Assembly: GCA_965116625.1 (NCBI GenBank)
Contig: OZ220717.1
Span: 4,490,683 to 4,554,682 of the forward strand
Direction: 5' to 3'
Source of the DNA: VXNE01 sp965116625
GTDB lineage: Bacteria; Pseudomonadota; Gammaproteobacteria; Pseudomonadales; Azotimanducaceae
Length of the DNA: 64,000 bases
The notes beneath the pieces are model-generated. The model saw only the letters and a list, made by a program, of their open reading frames with translations, was not told the DNA's origin and did no database searches. Both the position numbers and the translations under genes were made by a program. Numbering within the stretch: the stretch's first letter is position 1; every line of letters begins with the position of its first letter. Of the stretch, positions 1 through 7,127 are shown in pieces.

Positions 1-2
1 CC

Positions 3-119
3 GTGCAGATCTGGGGGATCACCCAGCAGCAGATCGTGAACGGGCGGATCGTCGCCGAGTGGATGCTGTTCAACGAACTCGACCTGATGATGCAACTCGC
101 GGCTGGCCGGGCCGCATGA
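3..119 (+). CDS. SnoaL-like protein, C-terminal end only (cut by window edge)
   Basis: An open frame runs in from the window edge and stops with TGA at 117-119. The last 38 residues contain GRIVAEWMLFNELDLMMQL, which matches the C-terminal pattern (GRI-x-E-x-W-x-F-x-D/E-LL-x-QxG) seen in the complete SnoaL-like proteins nearby. SnoaL-like folds are small alpha+beta barrels found in polyketide cyclases and many uncharacterised enzymes. The stop overlaps the next gene's ATG in an ATGA arrangement, so the two are probably translationally coupled. The substrate is unknown and the N-terminus lies outside the window. Confidence 0.75.
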   Translation: MQIWGITQQQIVNGRIVAEWMLFNELDLMMQLAAGRAA

Positions 120-1111
120 GCGACACGCAGAACGCCAAGAGCCTGGTCCTTAAGTACCTGGAGGCGTGGGAACTCGCCCCGCAGGGCCGGATCGGTGACG
201 TTCTCGACCCGTACGTGAGCGACGACTACGGATTCCGTGGCGTGCATCCGTTCAACGAGCTATCCGGTATCGGCGAGGTTTGTTCGGTTGTCTGGCGGCC
301 GATACGCGAGGCGTTCACCGCCCTGCAGCGCCGGCAGGACATCTTCATGGCGGGCGAGAACCGGATAGACGGCACGCTGTGGGTCACCAGCATGGGCAAG
401 CTCATGGGGCTGTTCGATCACGCCTGGCTCGGTATCCCGCCGACCCGCAAGATCGCACTGATCCCGTACTGCGAGTTCCACCGGGTCGACGCAGGCCGAA
501 TCGCCGAGTCCGCGTTCTTCTGCGACATCATTAGCGTCATGAAGCAGGCGGGGCTGAACCCGTTGCCCATGCAAACCGGTGTGGAGATCGTCAATCCCGG
601 GCCTCGAACGCAGGACGGGTTGCTTTACGGCCCCCAGGATCCAGCCGAGTCCCGTAAGACGCTGGACCTCATCATGCGGATGTGCGACGACCTGGTGGAG
701 AAAGACGGTTTCCAGTCATCCAACTCGTCGCTGGCGAGCACCTGGCACGACGGCATGATCTGGTTCGGGCCCTCCGGCATCGGCGCGACCTATACGATCG
801 AGCGCTATCAGCTCCAGCACCAGGGTCCGTTTCGCACCGGCTTGCGCAACATCGTGTTCAACGGCCATGTGCTCGAACACGCCGAAGGCTGTTACGGCGG
901 CTGGTTCGGCTGGCCCAACATGCGCATGAACCAGGGGGACGGATTCATGGGGTTGCCGGCTTCCGAGCGCACCACCGAGATGCGGGTCGTGGATATGTAC
1001 CGGCGGGAAGGCGACAAGCTCGCCGAGAACTGGGTGTTCATCGACCTGCTGCACTATTTGCGGTTGCTGGGGGTGGATGTGCTGGCGCGTTGCGCTGGAA
1101 TGCGGGGATAG
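116..1111 (+). CDS. Two-domain SnoaL-like protein
   Basis: A 331-residue protein built of two SnoaL/NTF2-like halves, about residues 10-145 and 185-325. Each half ends in the family-like strand-helix motif: GRIAESAFFCDIISVMKQAG in the first half and KLAENWVFIDLLHYLRLLG in the second. I chose the ATG at 116 because it overlaps the preceding stop (ATGA); the longer frame from 59 only adds residues that read through the upstream gene. It has no signal peptide, so it is probably cytoplasmic. Paralogues lie at 11611-12603 and 14027-15040. The family includes ester cyclases, hydrolases and isomerases, but the reaction here cannot be assigned. The genomic setting suggests a part in a catabolic regulon. 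Confidence 0.8.
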   Translation: MSDTQNAKSLVLKYLEAWELAPQGRIGDVLDPYVSDDYGFRGVHPFNELSGIGEVCSVVWRPIREAFTALQRRQDIFMAGENRIDGTLWVTSMGKLMGLFDHAWLGIPPTRKIALIPYCEFHRVDAGRIAESAFFCDIISVMKQAGLNPLPMQTGVEIVNPGPRTQDGLLYGPQDPAESRKTLDLIMRMCDDLVEKDGFQSSNSSLASTWHDGMIWFGPSGIGATYTIERYQLQHQGPFRTGLRNIVFNGHVLEHAEGCYGGWFGWPNMRMNQGDGFMGLPASERTTEMRVVDMYRREGDKLAENWVFIDLLHYLRLLGVDVLARCAGMRG

Positions 1112-1201
1112 GAAGTCCCAGACGCTAGGGGTTTCGCCCCGGCGACCATCGCGATAACCCACCGGGAAGTGAATGCTCCCATGCGAGCTTGGGGCACACG
1201 A

Positions 1202-1258
1202 TTGCCCATAGTTGCCTAAATGTCTACATAAAGTTCTCTATTTGTCATGCAAATAGAG
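1202..1258 (+). promoter_or_regulatory. Promoter region with perfect inverted repeat (candidate operator) of the 1322-4041 cassette
   Basis: CTCTATTTG (1236-1244) and CAAATAGAG (1250-1258) form a perfect 9-bp inverted repeat around TCATG, about 60 bp before the first gene of the cassette. A weak sigma70-like match, TTGCCC (1202-1207) with a 17-nt spacer and TACATA (1225-1230), lies just upstream. The palindrome size suits a dimeric HTH_XRE repressor, so autoregulation by the 1322 gene product is plausible. The operator role is inference; the promoter call is weak. Confidence 0.45.
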
Positions 1259-1321
1259 GTTGCTACGTGGACTTTAGATCGGTGATGATTGCACTATGCC
1301 AAACCAAGGGAAGTAAAGGTA

Positions 1322-2605
1322 ATGAAAATAGTCATCGAACCCGATCGACTAAAAGGGGCACGTTTGGCGCGTGGACTAAACCGCGCCGAACTTCACGAAG
1401 CGTCGCTCATCTCGGTACGTCATATCAAGCGAATCGAGGATGCGGAAGGAGCAACGCAATGTCGGATGGAGACAGTGAAGAATCTTGCGCAGGGGTTGGG
1501 GGTCGATGTGCATGTGTTGACGGGCGAAGCTCCCATGCCGGATGAACTCTACGAGGGTTCGCCAAGTACCCGAATCAGCGCGGACCGGCTCCGCCGGTTG
1601 CGCGAGAAGCGCGGGTGGTCGCAGAAGCGCTTGGCCGAGGAATCCGGGATGTCTCCGGCTCAAATCCGACGAGTCGAGCAGGGGAAGGTCGGCGCCGGGC
1701 GGCGATACACCGTAGACAGGCTGTCGAAAGCGCTTCGCGTCGAACCCGAAGTCCTGACTGGATCTGTCCCATTCGAAGAGATGGCCTTGCCAACGGAAGC
1801 CAAGGTGCAACTGGGCGCTCGGGTAAGTGCGGAGGTTCGGCTCGCGTACGATCTGGTATCTCGTAGTTACGGGGCGGGCATCAAGGACCTCATCCAGCTG
1901 GCACCGCTGCTGTTCGTGTTGGTTGCGGAAGCCAGTCTGGCAGCTCGTCTGGACAAGCTTGGACGCGCGAGAGAGAGGCGCGAGGAACTGTTCCGTCTCT
2001 CCGACGACCCGATGCTCTATTTCGCGAAATACCTGCGTGACGTCGATGCTGGGATCGAAGCGGAGGAGCGGTCCATCGCTTCAAAGGATGTCTTGGGGCG
2101 TTGTATCTGGGAGAGCGACGACAGGGATGGGCGTTTCCACGAGGACGACCTGATCGTGACTCCATTCGAAGACTATCTGCAGTCATTGGCGAGTGGGCTC
2201 AATCCGGAGGACGTACGCATCGAGCCTTGGCCGGAAGGGATGACCGATCTCTGGGGCGTTAGTTCGTACCGGGTTTGCCGTGGGCTGCTTGAAGAGTTGT
2301 ACGGGGCGAGCTCTGAGGAGCCGCAGCATTTTTCTCTAGCCCGCTTAGCCCTGAACTGCGGTGCTGCGCGGCTTTCGGACATTCCAGACGAACTGATGGC
2401 ATCCGATGCAACCCAGCAACGGGTCGAGTGGCTGGAGAACCGTCTCCGAGAGTGGATGGGAGACGAAGGGCGGGAGACATTCGAGAAACTCGCTAGTTTG
2501 CGGGATTCCCACGAGGCGATGGAGCACGATCTACGCGACATGGAAGACCAAGCGTTGGACATGATGATCGCAAGCCATCAGATGGAGGACGACGATGAGG
2601 ATTAG
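1322..2605 (+). CDS. Double HTH_XRE regulator with long uncharacterised C-terminal region
   Basis: A 427-residue protein with two consecutive helix-turn-helix domains of the XRE type, about residues 8-65 (LKGARLARGLNRAELHEASL, then a recognition helix with IKRIED) and 85-148 (LRRLREKRGWSQKRLAEESG, IRRVEQGK). About 270 residues follow that I do not recognise; they are rich in acidic and Arg/Leu helices and end in an Asp/Glu tail. I preferred ATG 1322 over 1289 because AAAGG lies just before it and HTH1 starts soon after. It is the first gene of a tight cassette and overlaps the next ORF. It probably represses the cassette through the upstream palindrome, or acts as a DNA-binding or sensor subunit of it. 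The base composition looks less GC-rich than the neighbouring catabolic genes, which suggests transfer. Confidence 0.75.
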   Translation: MKIVIEPDRLKGARLARGLNRAELHEASLISVRHIKRIEDAEGATQCRMETVKNLAQGLGVDVHVLTGEAPMPDELYEGSPSTRISADRLRRLREKRGWSQKRLAEESGMSPAQIRRVEQGKVGAGRRYTVDRLSKALRVEPEVLTGSVPFEEMALPTEAKVQLGARVSAEVRLAYDLVSRSYGAGIKDLIQLAPLLFVLVAEASLAARLDKLGRARERREELFRLSDDPMLYFAKYLRDVDAGIEAEERSIASKDVLGRCIWESDDRDGRFHEDDLIVTPFEDYLQSLASGLNPEDVRIEPWPEGMTDLWGVSSYRVCRGLLEELYGASSEEPQHFSLARLALNCGAARLSDIPDELMASDATQQRVEWLENRLREWMGDEGRETFEKLASLRDSHEAMEHDLRDMEDQALDMMIASHQMEDDDED

Positions 2606-2933
2606 CGACCACGTCGTGCTTCAGTACATGCAGCGAAAACTGGGGGTCGACGTCGACGCGGTGCGCCTCCGGATCAAGGCGGCGGTCGACACCCGAGGAA
2701 CGCGTCAGATCCTAGCGTTCGCGGGTGATGCGCCTTGGCGAGTTCGCGCTGGCGGAATGGTCTACTGCGTGCGCGACGGCACCGTGACGACCTGTTTTCA
2801 CCAACGGTCACCATGTTCGCGCTCGCGCAAGCGACGCGAACCCAGACGCGGCAGATCAAGCGGACGGCGTCTCATTGGTCAGCCAGCAACAGGGTTGGCG
2901 ATACGTGCAACATCCGGAAGGCGGGGGACTTGA
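2595..2933 (+). CDS. Small hypothetical protein of the nuclease cassette
   Basis: A 112-residue frame whose ATG lies inside the end of the regulator gene (11-bp overlap) and whose TGA overlaps the ATG of the HNH gene (TGATG). That arrangement supports real, coupled translation. The N-terminal 75 residues look like a compact small domain (ISDHVVLQYMQRKLGVDVD, then GGMVYCVRDGTVTTCF), similar in style to small phage or plasmid proteins of unknown function. The last 40 residues are Arg/Ser-rich and look non-native, so an older frameshift that extended the frame, or a naturally basic tail, are both possible. No function is assigned. Confidence 0.5.
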   Translation: MRISDHVVLQYMQRKLGVDVDAVRLRIKAAVDTRGTRQILAFAGDAPWRVRAGGMVYCVRDGTVTTCFHQRSPCSRSRKRREPRRGRSSGRRLIGQPATGLAIRATSGRRGT

Positions 2934-3367
2934 TGATGATGGAGGACGAGAGGTGTCACCATTGCGGCAATCCGCTTCCAGTGTCTGGCGACGGTGGCCA
3001 CTTCCACGCCGGCCATTGCCCTGACTGCGGCGAGCTGACCGGTCCGGTGACTGCGGCTCTGCCGGAGGATTGGCTTGAGCGCAAACAAGTCGTGCTCGAA
3101 CGGGCTGGATACCAATGCGAGCGTATTCTCCCTAAAGGCAGACGGTGTTCGGTGCGTCACGACCCGGGTAAGTCAACGCTTGAGGTACATCACCGTTTGG
3201 CTCGACGGCACCATCGTCACGCGATGGATGCCGACAAGGACATTCACGATCTCAACAACCTCGTGGCACTGTGCAGGGATCATCATTGGAGTGAAACGCT
3301 TGGCGAGCTCGCCGCTGACGGTGATGGCGAATTCCAGGTGGACGAAGTGCTGGGGGAGATCCTATGA
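2933..3367 (+). CDS. HNH endonuclease with N-terminal zinc ribbon
   Basis: A 144-residue protein. Residues 8-32 form a C-x2-C...C-x2-C zinc ribbon (CHHC, CPDC). Residues 60-119 form an HNH nuclease core: Cys62 and Cys72, the HH pair at 86-87 (LEVHHRL), Asn108/109 (DLNNLVALC) and His117/118 (CRDHHW). HNH proteins cut DNA with a single metal ion in a beta-beta-alpha fold. ATG 2933 was chosen because it overlaps the upstream stop and the zinc ribbon starts right after it; the 66 residues upstream in frame are shadow of the preceding gene. The stop overlaps the next start (ATGA). The likely role is a DNA-cleaving effector, or modification-dependent restriction, within the cassette. Confidence 0.8.
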   Translation: MMMEDERCHHCGNPLPVSGDGGHFHAGHCPDCGELTGPVTAALPEDWLERKQVVLERAGYQCERILPKGRRCSVRHDPGKSTLEVHHRLARRHHRHAMDADKDIHDLNNLVALCRDHHWSETLGELAADGDGEFQVDEVLGEIL

Positions 3368-4041
3368 CCGGGGAACTTGCATTGAGTAGCGACCCCACCG
3401 CTGCAATCGCCAGATCTCTTAGCCGATTCACCGGGTCGGATTTGACCGCAACGTTGGCAAGGATTGAACATGAGGTGCGCGGGGTGGGAGTCGATGGCTG
3501 CGAGGGACTCCTGGATCGTGCCCGCGCTAGTCACCGGACATTGGCAGCGGCTTCGGAACTGAAGCGCATGGCCGGACAGGTAAATGTCACGATTCACGCA
3601 CTGGGGATTCTCCTGTGCCTGCCGCACATCCTGGAAGAAAACGAGACGATAGAGTACGTCTCGCTGGGCGCAGGCAACACGGGCCGCCGATTCGACCTCG
3701 AAACGGACCTACGGATCGCGGAATTCAAGTTCATTCGGTGGCGCGGTGGACCGGAGAGCATCCGCCAAAACATGACCTTCAAGGACTTCTACGAGTTGGC
3801 GGGGTATCCCACGTCCAAGCAGAAGTACCTATACCTGCTGGGCACGGAGCGGGCATTGAAGTTCTTTCGCGGTCGGCGGGCGATGAAGAGCGTCTTGAGT
3901 CGCAATGAGGAGCTCCGCAGCAGGTTTTTCGACCGATTCGGCGAGCGGTACGGCACAGTTGGCGAGTATTTCGCCGATCACGGCGATTTGGTCAAGATCG
4001 CGGATGTGTCAGATTGGCTTCCAGAGCTGGTGTTCGACTGA
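3364..4041 (+). CDS. Putative PD-(D/E)XK-type nuclease-fold protein
   Basis: A 225-residue protein that I do not recognise as a named family. Its centre carries RRFDLETDLRIAEFKFIRW, with Asp111 followed by Glu120-x-Lys122. This fits the D...(E)xK active-site signature of the PD-(D/E)XK nuclease superfamily on two adjacent strands, and a predicted helix precedes it (residues 70-92). The C-terminal half is basic and helical (YPTSKQKYLYLLGTERALKF, and further Arg-rich helices). The gene overlaps the HNH gene by 4 bp (ATGA) and ends the cassette. Two different nuclease-like folds behind an XRE regulator suggest an anti-invader role. The fold call rests on one motif and needs a profile search. Confidence 0.6.
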   Translation: MTGELALSSDPTAAIARSLSRFTGSDLTATLARIEHEVRGVGVDGCEGLLDRARASHRTLAAASELKRMAGQVNVTIHALGILLCLPHILEENETIEYVSLGAGNTGRRFDLETDLRIAEFKFIRWRGGPESIRQNMTFKDFYELAGYPTSKQKYLYLLGTERALKFFRGRRAMKSVLSRNEELRSRFFDRFGERYGTVGEYFADHGDLVKIADVSDWLPELVFD

Positions 4042-4170
4042 ACAGAGGTTGGTTTGCGACTGGGCGTGGCCAGCATGGGGCCGTGGCTTGGGCGACTGGG
4101 CTTACGCGTCGGCGGGAGGCGGCGCTTCACATCGTGGAATCGCGTCCGGGCAAGGTGCTTGTTCGTGAAA

Positions 4171-4225
4171 GGGCTCGGTAGGGCGAAACGCATCGCCCCT
4201 TAGGACGACAGTATTGGTGCCGCTA
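4171..4225 (-). repeat. Family A interspersed repeat, copy 1 (divergent)
   Basis: Read on the minus strand from the stop codon of the symporter gene: TAGCGGCACCAATACTGTCG, then a short hairpin around GGGGCGA...TCGCCC, then CCGAGCCC. It aligns with the better copy at 42160-42265 (TAGCG.CA..AAT.C.GTC, CCTA, GTTTC, AGCCC). It is the most divergent of the seven copies. Confidence 0.5.
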
Positions 4226-5830
4226 AATCACCCCCTGCAACACCCCCAACCCAATCACACAAAGAAAGAAATACCCCAACAACCAATAGCTCGCCCGGTC
4301 GACCTTCCCCGCCAGCACATACCACCCGTCCTCCTTCTCCTCACGCCCCTCCCGCGCAAATAGCGCCTTCTGACCCTGCACCGTGTACTCCGAGTACTCC
4401 GTCTTGAATCCGTCGAGCAGGACGCTCGCGATCCATGCCACGGCGGTGCTGACGGCGCCGCCGAGGGCGCAGTACCAGGGCCACGCGACATCGTGGTTGA
4501 CCTCGACATACCACAGCGACAGGAAGCCGGCGGCGACGCCGATCAAGAGGCCGCGTTCGGAGGCGTGCTTGGAGAAGAACCCGAGGCCAAACATCGCGAG
4601 CTTGGCGCCGACGAAGAACGAGCCCACCTTGCTCAGCACCTCGAGCACGGAGCCGCCAGTTTTCGTGAACGCGATCGCCGGCACGACCATCAGCACGGCC
4701 CAGAACAGGGTGAACCAGCGCGATGCCTTCAGGTAGTGCTCGGGCGTGCCGTCCTTTTTGGCGAACTTCTCGTAGAAGTCGAGTGTCGTGACGGTCGCCA
4801 TGGAGTTGAGGCTGGAGTCGAGGCTTGACATGGCGGCGGCGACGATAGCGGCGGTGATGATGCCCATGAGCCCGGGAATGCCGACGCTCGCGACGAAATT
4901 GAGCAGGATCAGGTTCTCGTTTTCGAACGTTTGGCCGTCGTAGTACGCATAGAACAGCACGCCCAAGCCGAAGAAGAGGATGTAGGCGAGAAAGGCGACA
5001 TACCCCATGGTGATGTACGCCTTCTTGGCGTCGCCGAGGGTCCGGGCCGCCAGCGTGCGCTGCACCATCATCTGGTTCACGCCGTAGACCACGACGTGGT
5101 AGATCGACATGGCGATCACGCCGGTCCAGATGGTGCCCACCTTGGAGGGGTCCAGCGAGTACTCGAACGGGTTCGTCTTGCCCTGGGCCTTGAGCGCGTC
5201 CAGCGTCACCGGCAGGGACTCCGGGAGCGCGCCGATCAGCAGCACCACCGCGATCACGGCTCCAACGAACAGGATCGCGGACTGGATCACGTCGGTCCAG
5301 ATCACCGCCGCGATGCCGCCGAGCATCGTGTAGGTGACCGCGACGACAGCGACGATGAGGATCGCGTCGATGACGGGGATGCCCGTGATGAACTCGAGCA
5401 CCAGCGCGGTCGTGTAGAGCATGATCCCGGAGTAGGCGATGTTGCCGAGCAGGAACACGCCGGACATCACTGTGCGCGACGTCAGTCCGAAGCGGCGTTC
5501 GAGATAGTCGAAGATCGAGGCGCAGCCGCTCTTGAAGAAGAACGGCAGGAACACCGTGATCACGACGAAGACGGCGATCGGGTAGTTGATGTGGATGAAG
5601 ATCACCGAGAACCCCTCGGTGTACGACCAAGCGGGTCCGCCGAGGAATGTCAGGGCGCCGAAGTAGGTCGCCACCACCGAGATGCCGATGGCCCACCAGG
5701 GTGTGGTCCGGCGGCCGAGATAGTAGTGGTCGGCGGTCTGGACGCGCTTGCTCAGGAAATAGCCGAGCACGAGATTGCCGACGATGTACGCGAGTACGAT
5801 GGACCAGTTCAGCGCGCCGAATTCGCTCAT
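4223..5830 (-). CDS. Sodium:solute symporter (SSS family)
   Basis: A 535-residue polytopic membrane protein of the SSS family, which couples sodium influx to uptake of sugars, amino acids, betaines or organic acids. It has the usual N-terminus (LVLGYFLSKRVQTADHYYLG, RRTTPWWAIGISVVATYFGA), the TM region GGIAAVIWTDVIQ, and AAAMSSLDSSLNSMAT typical of the sodium-binding helix 8. About 14 membrane segments are visible. I chose ATG 5830, with GGGAG ahead of it, over a TTG 15 bp upstream. A very similar protein of the same length lies at 16217-17824. The gene is divergent from a LacI regulator. The substrate is not known from sequence. Confidence 0.9.
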   Translation of the reverse strand: MSEFGALNWSIVLAYIVGNLVLGYFLSKRVQTADHYYLGRRTTPWWAIGISVVATYFGALTFLGGPAWSYTEGFSVIFIHINYPIAVFVVITVFLPFFFKSGCASIFDYLERRFGLTSRTVMSGVFLLGNIAYSGIMLYTTALVLEFITGIPVIDAILIVAVVAVTYTMLGGIAAVIWTDVIQSAILFVGAVIAVVLLIGALPESLPVTLDALKAQGKTNPFEYSLDPSKVGTIWTGVIAMSIYHVVVYGVNQMMVQRTLAARTLGDAKKAYITMGYVAFLAYILFFGLGVLFYAYYDGQTFENENLILLNFVASVGIPGLMGIITAAIVAAAMSSLDSSLNSMATVTTLDFYEKFAKKDGTPEHYLKASRWFTLFWAVLMVVPAIAFTKTGGSVLEVLSKVGSFFVGAKLAMFGLGFFSKHASERGLLIGVAAGFLSLWYVEVNHDVAWPWYCALGGAVSTAVAWIASVLLDGFKTEYSEYTVQGQKALFAREGREEKEDGWYVLAGKVDRASYWLLGYFFLCVIGLGVLQGVI

Positions 5831-5906
5831 GCCTGTCGCTCCCAACCCCCTCGGTTACCGCCTGCGATGCGCTGGCCAGGACCTTAAGCGCCGGCGCGTC
5901 CGGGCG

Positions 5907-5943
5907 ATAACACAACACTCGTACTGCGAATGCAACGCGCATT
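5907..5943 (-). promoter_or_regulatory. Symporter promoter carrying the shared 15-nt motif
   Basis: On the minus strand, TTGCAT (5935-5930) and TGTTAT (5912-5907) are separated by 17 nt: a plausible sigma70 promoter about 70 nt before the symporter ATG. The -35 lies in TTGCATTCGCAGTAC (5935-5921), copy 1 of a 15-nt motif found at four places in this window. AATGC (5929-5933) and GCATT (5939-5943) form a small palindrome that could serve as a half of the divergent LacI regulator's operator. Confidence 0.6.
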
Positions 5944-6005
5944 GCGCGGAAATTCGGGATTGCTATAGCATCGAGGCAAAGTTGCATCGTCGCGGTTGAA
6001 TTCAG

Positions 6006-7064
6006 TTGCCAGATCCAGGAGACAGCGGAGCGGGGGCTTCCTCCGGCGACCGGCCCCAGAGGCGGGCGACGTCCTACGACGTGGCGCGTCTCGCCGGCGT
6101 TTCGCAGTCCGCCGTGTCCCGGGTTTTCAAGCCCGGCGCCAGTGCATCCGCTGCCATGCGCCGGCGGGTGATGGATGCCGCCGCCCGCGTTGGCTACCGG
6201 CCCAACGCCATTGCCCGGGGGCTCATCACGCAGCGGTCCAACATGGTCGGCGTGGTGATTTCCAAGCCCGTCAACCTGAACTACCCGGAGGTGCTGGTCG
6301 AGATCACCCAGCGGCTTTCCGGCCGCGGCATCCGGGTGTTGCTGTTCGCGCTGGAGACCGAAGGCGATACCGCGGCGGCGCTCGACCAGGTGGTGCAGTA
6401 CCGGGTCGATGGCGTGATCACGGCCGCCATGCTCACCGGCGAACAGCTCGGGATGCTCGACGAGGCGCAGATCCCGGTGGTGTTCTACAACCGGGCGCCC
6501 GACGTGCCCGCGGTGAACGCGGTGCGCTGCGACCACGCGGCGGGGGAACGCTGGCTGGTCGGCGAACTGGTCGACTCGGGCCACCGGCGTTTCAGCATCA
6601 TCGCAGGTCCCGAGGACTCGCCGGTCAGCACCGAGCGGACCCTCGGGGCCGTCGAGGAACTCGAGCGCCGTGGCGTCGCCGACATTACCGTGGCGCGGGG
6701 CGACTACGGCTATGGCAGCGGCCGGGAAGGATTCGCGACGATCGTCGAGGAACTCGGCTCGCCGCCGGACGCGGTGATCGCGGCCAACGATACGATGGCG
6801 ATCGGCTGCATCGACGAGGCCCGCGCGATGTTCGGCCTCGAAGTGCCGGGCGACATGTCCGTCGTGGGATTCGACGGCGTCGGGCCTTCCGCCTACGCGG
6901 CGTATCGGCTCACCACGGTGTCCCAGCCGGTGGCGCAGATGTCGGAAGCGGCGGTGTCGATGCTGACCGAGCGGATCGAGAATTCCGAACTTCCGAAGGA
7001 GCAGCGCGTGTTTTCGGGGATCCCCATCCGCGGGAACTCGGCACGCCTTGCCAACAACTCATAG
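6006..7064 (+). CDS. LacI-family transcriptional regulator
   Basis: A 352-residue LacI/GalR-type regulator. An N-terminal helix-turn-helix is at about residues 22-70 (TSYDVARLAGVSQSAVSRVF, then RRRVMDAAARVGYRPNAIAR with the hinge helix). A periplasmic-binding-protein-like sensor domain follows (GVVISKP...; VVGFDGVGPSAYAAYRLTTV). The start is probably TTG 6006, since no in-frame ATG precedes the HTH and the upstream gap holds the divergent symporter promoter. It probably controls the symporter and its own gene, and perhaps the other units with the shared motif. It lies 63 bp before the MetE-like gene on the same strand. The effector is unknown. Confidence 0.88.
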   Translation: MPDPGDSGAGASSGDRPQRRATSYDVARLAGVSQSAVSRVFKPGASASAAMRRRVMDAAARVGYRPNAIARGLITQRSNMVGVVISKPVNLNYPEVLVEITQRLSGRGIRVLLFALETEGDTAAALDQVVQYRVDGVITAAMLTGEQLGMLDEAQIPVVFYNRAPDVPAVNAVRCDHAAGERWLVGELVDSGHRRFSIIAGPEDSPVSTERTLGAVEELERRGVADITVARGDYGYGSGREGFATIVEELGSPPDAVIAANDTMAIGCIDEARAMFGLEVPGDMSVVGFDGVGPSAYAAYRLTTVSQPVAQMSEAAVSMLTERIENSELPKEQRVFSGIPIRGNSARLANNS

Positions 7065-7127
7065 CGTGTTCGCGGAGAGCCGGTCTTGCATCCGCCCCCG
7101 AAGAGCCGCGCCTGACCGGAGAACGCC

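Noticed and set aside
5929..5943. AATGC...GCATT as a proven LacI operator
   Set aside because: Arms of only 5 bp with no central CG; LacI-type operators are usually longer and more symmetric, so it is reported only as a candidate within the promoter feature.
4341..6584. A 747-codon minus-strand frame across the symporter and LacI genes
   Set aside because: Arg/His/Pro-rich shadow without domains, overlapping two well-supported genes in other frames.
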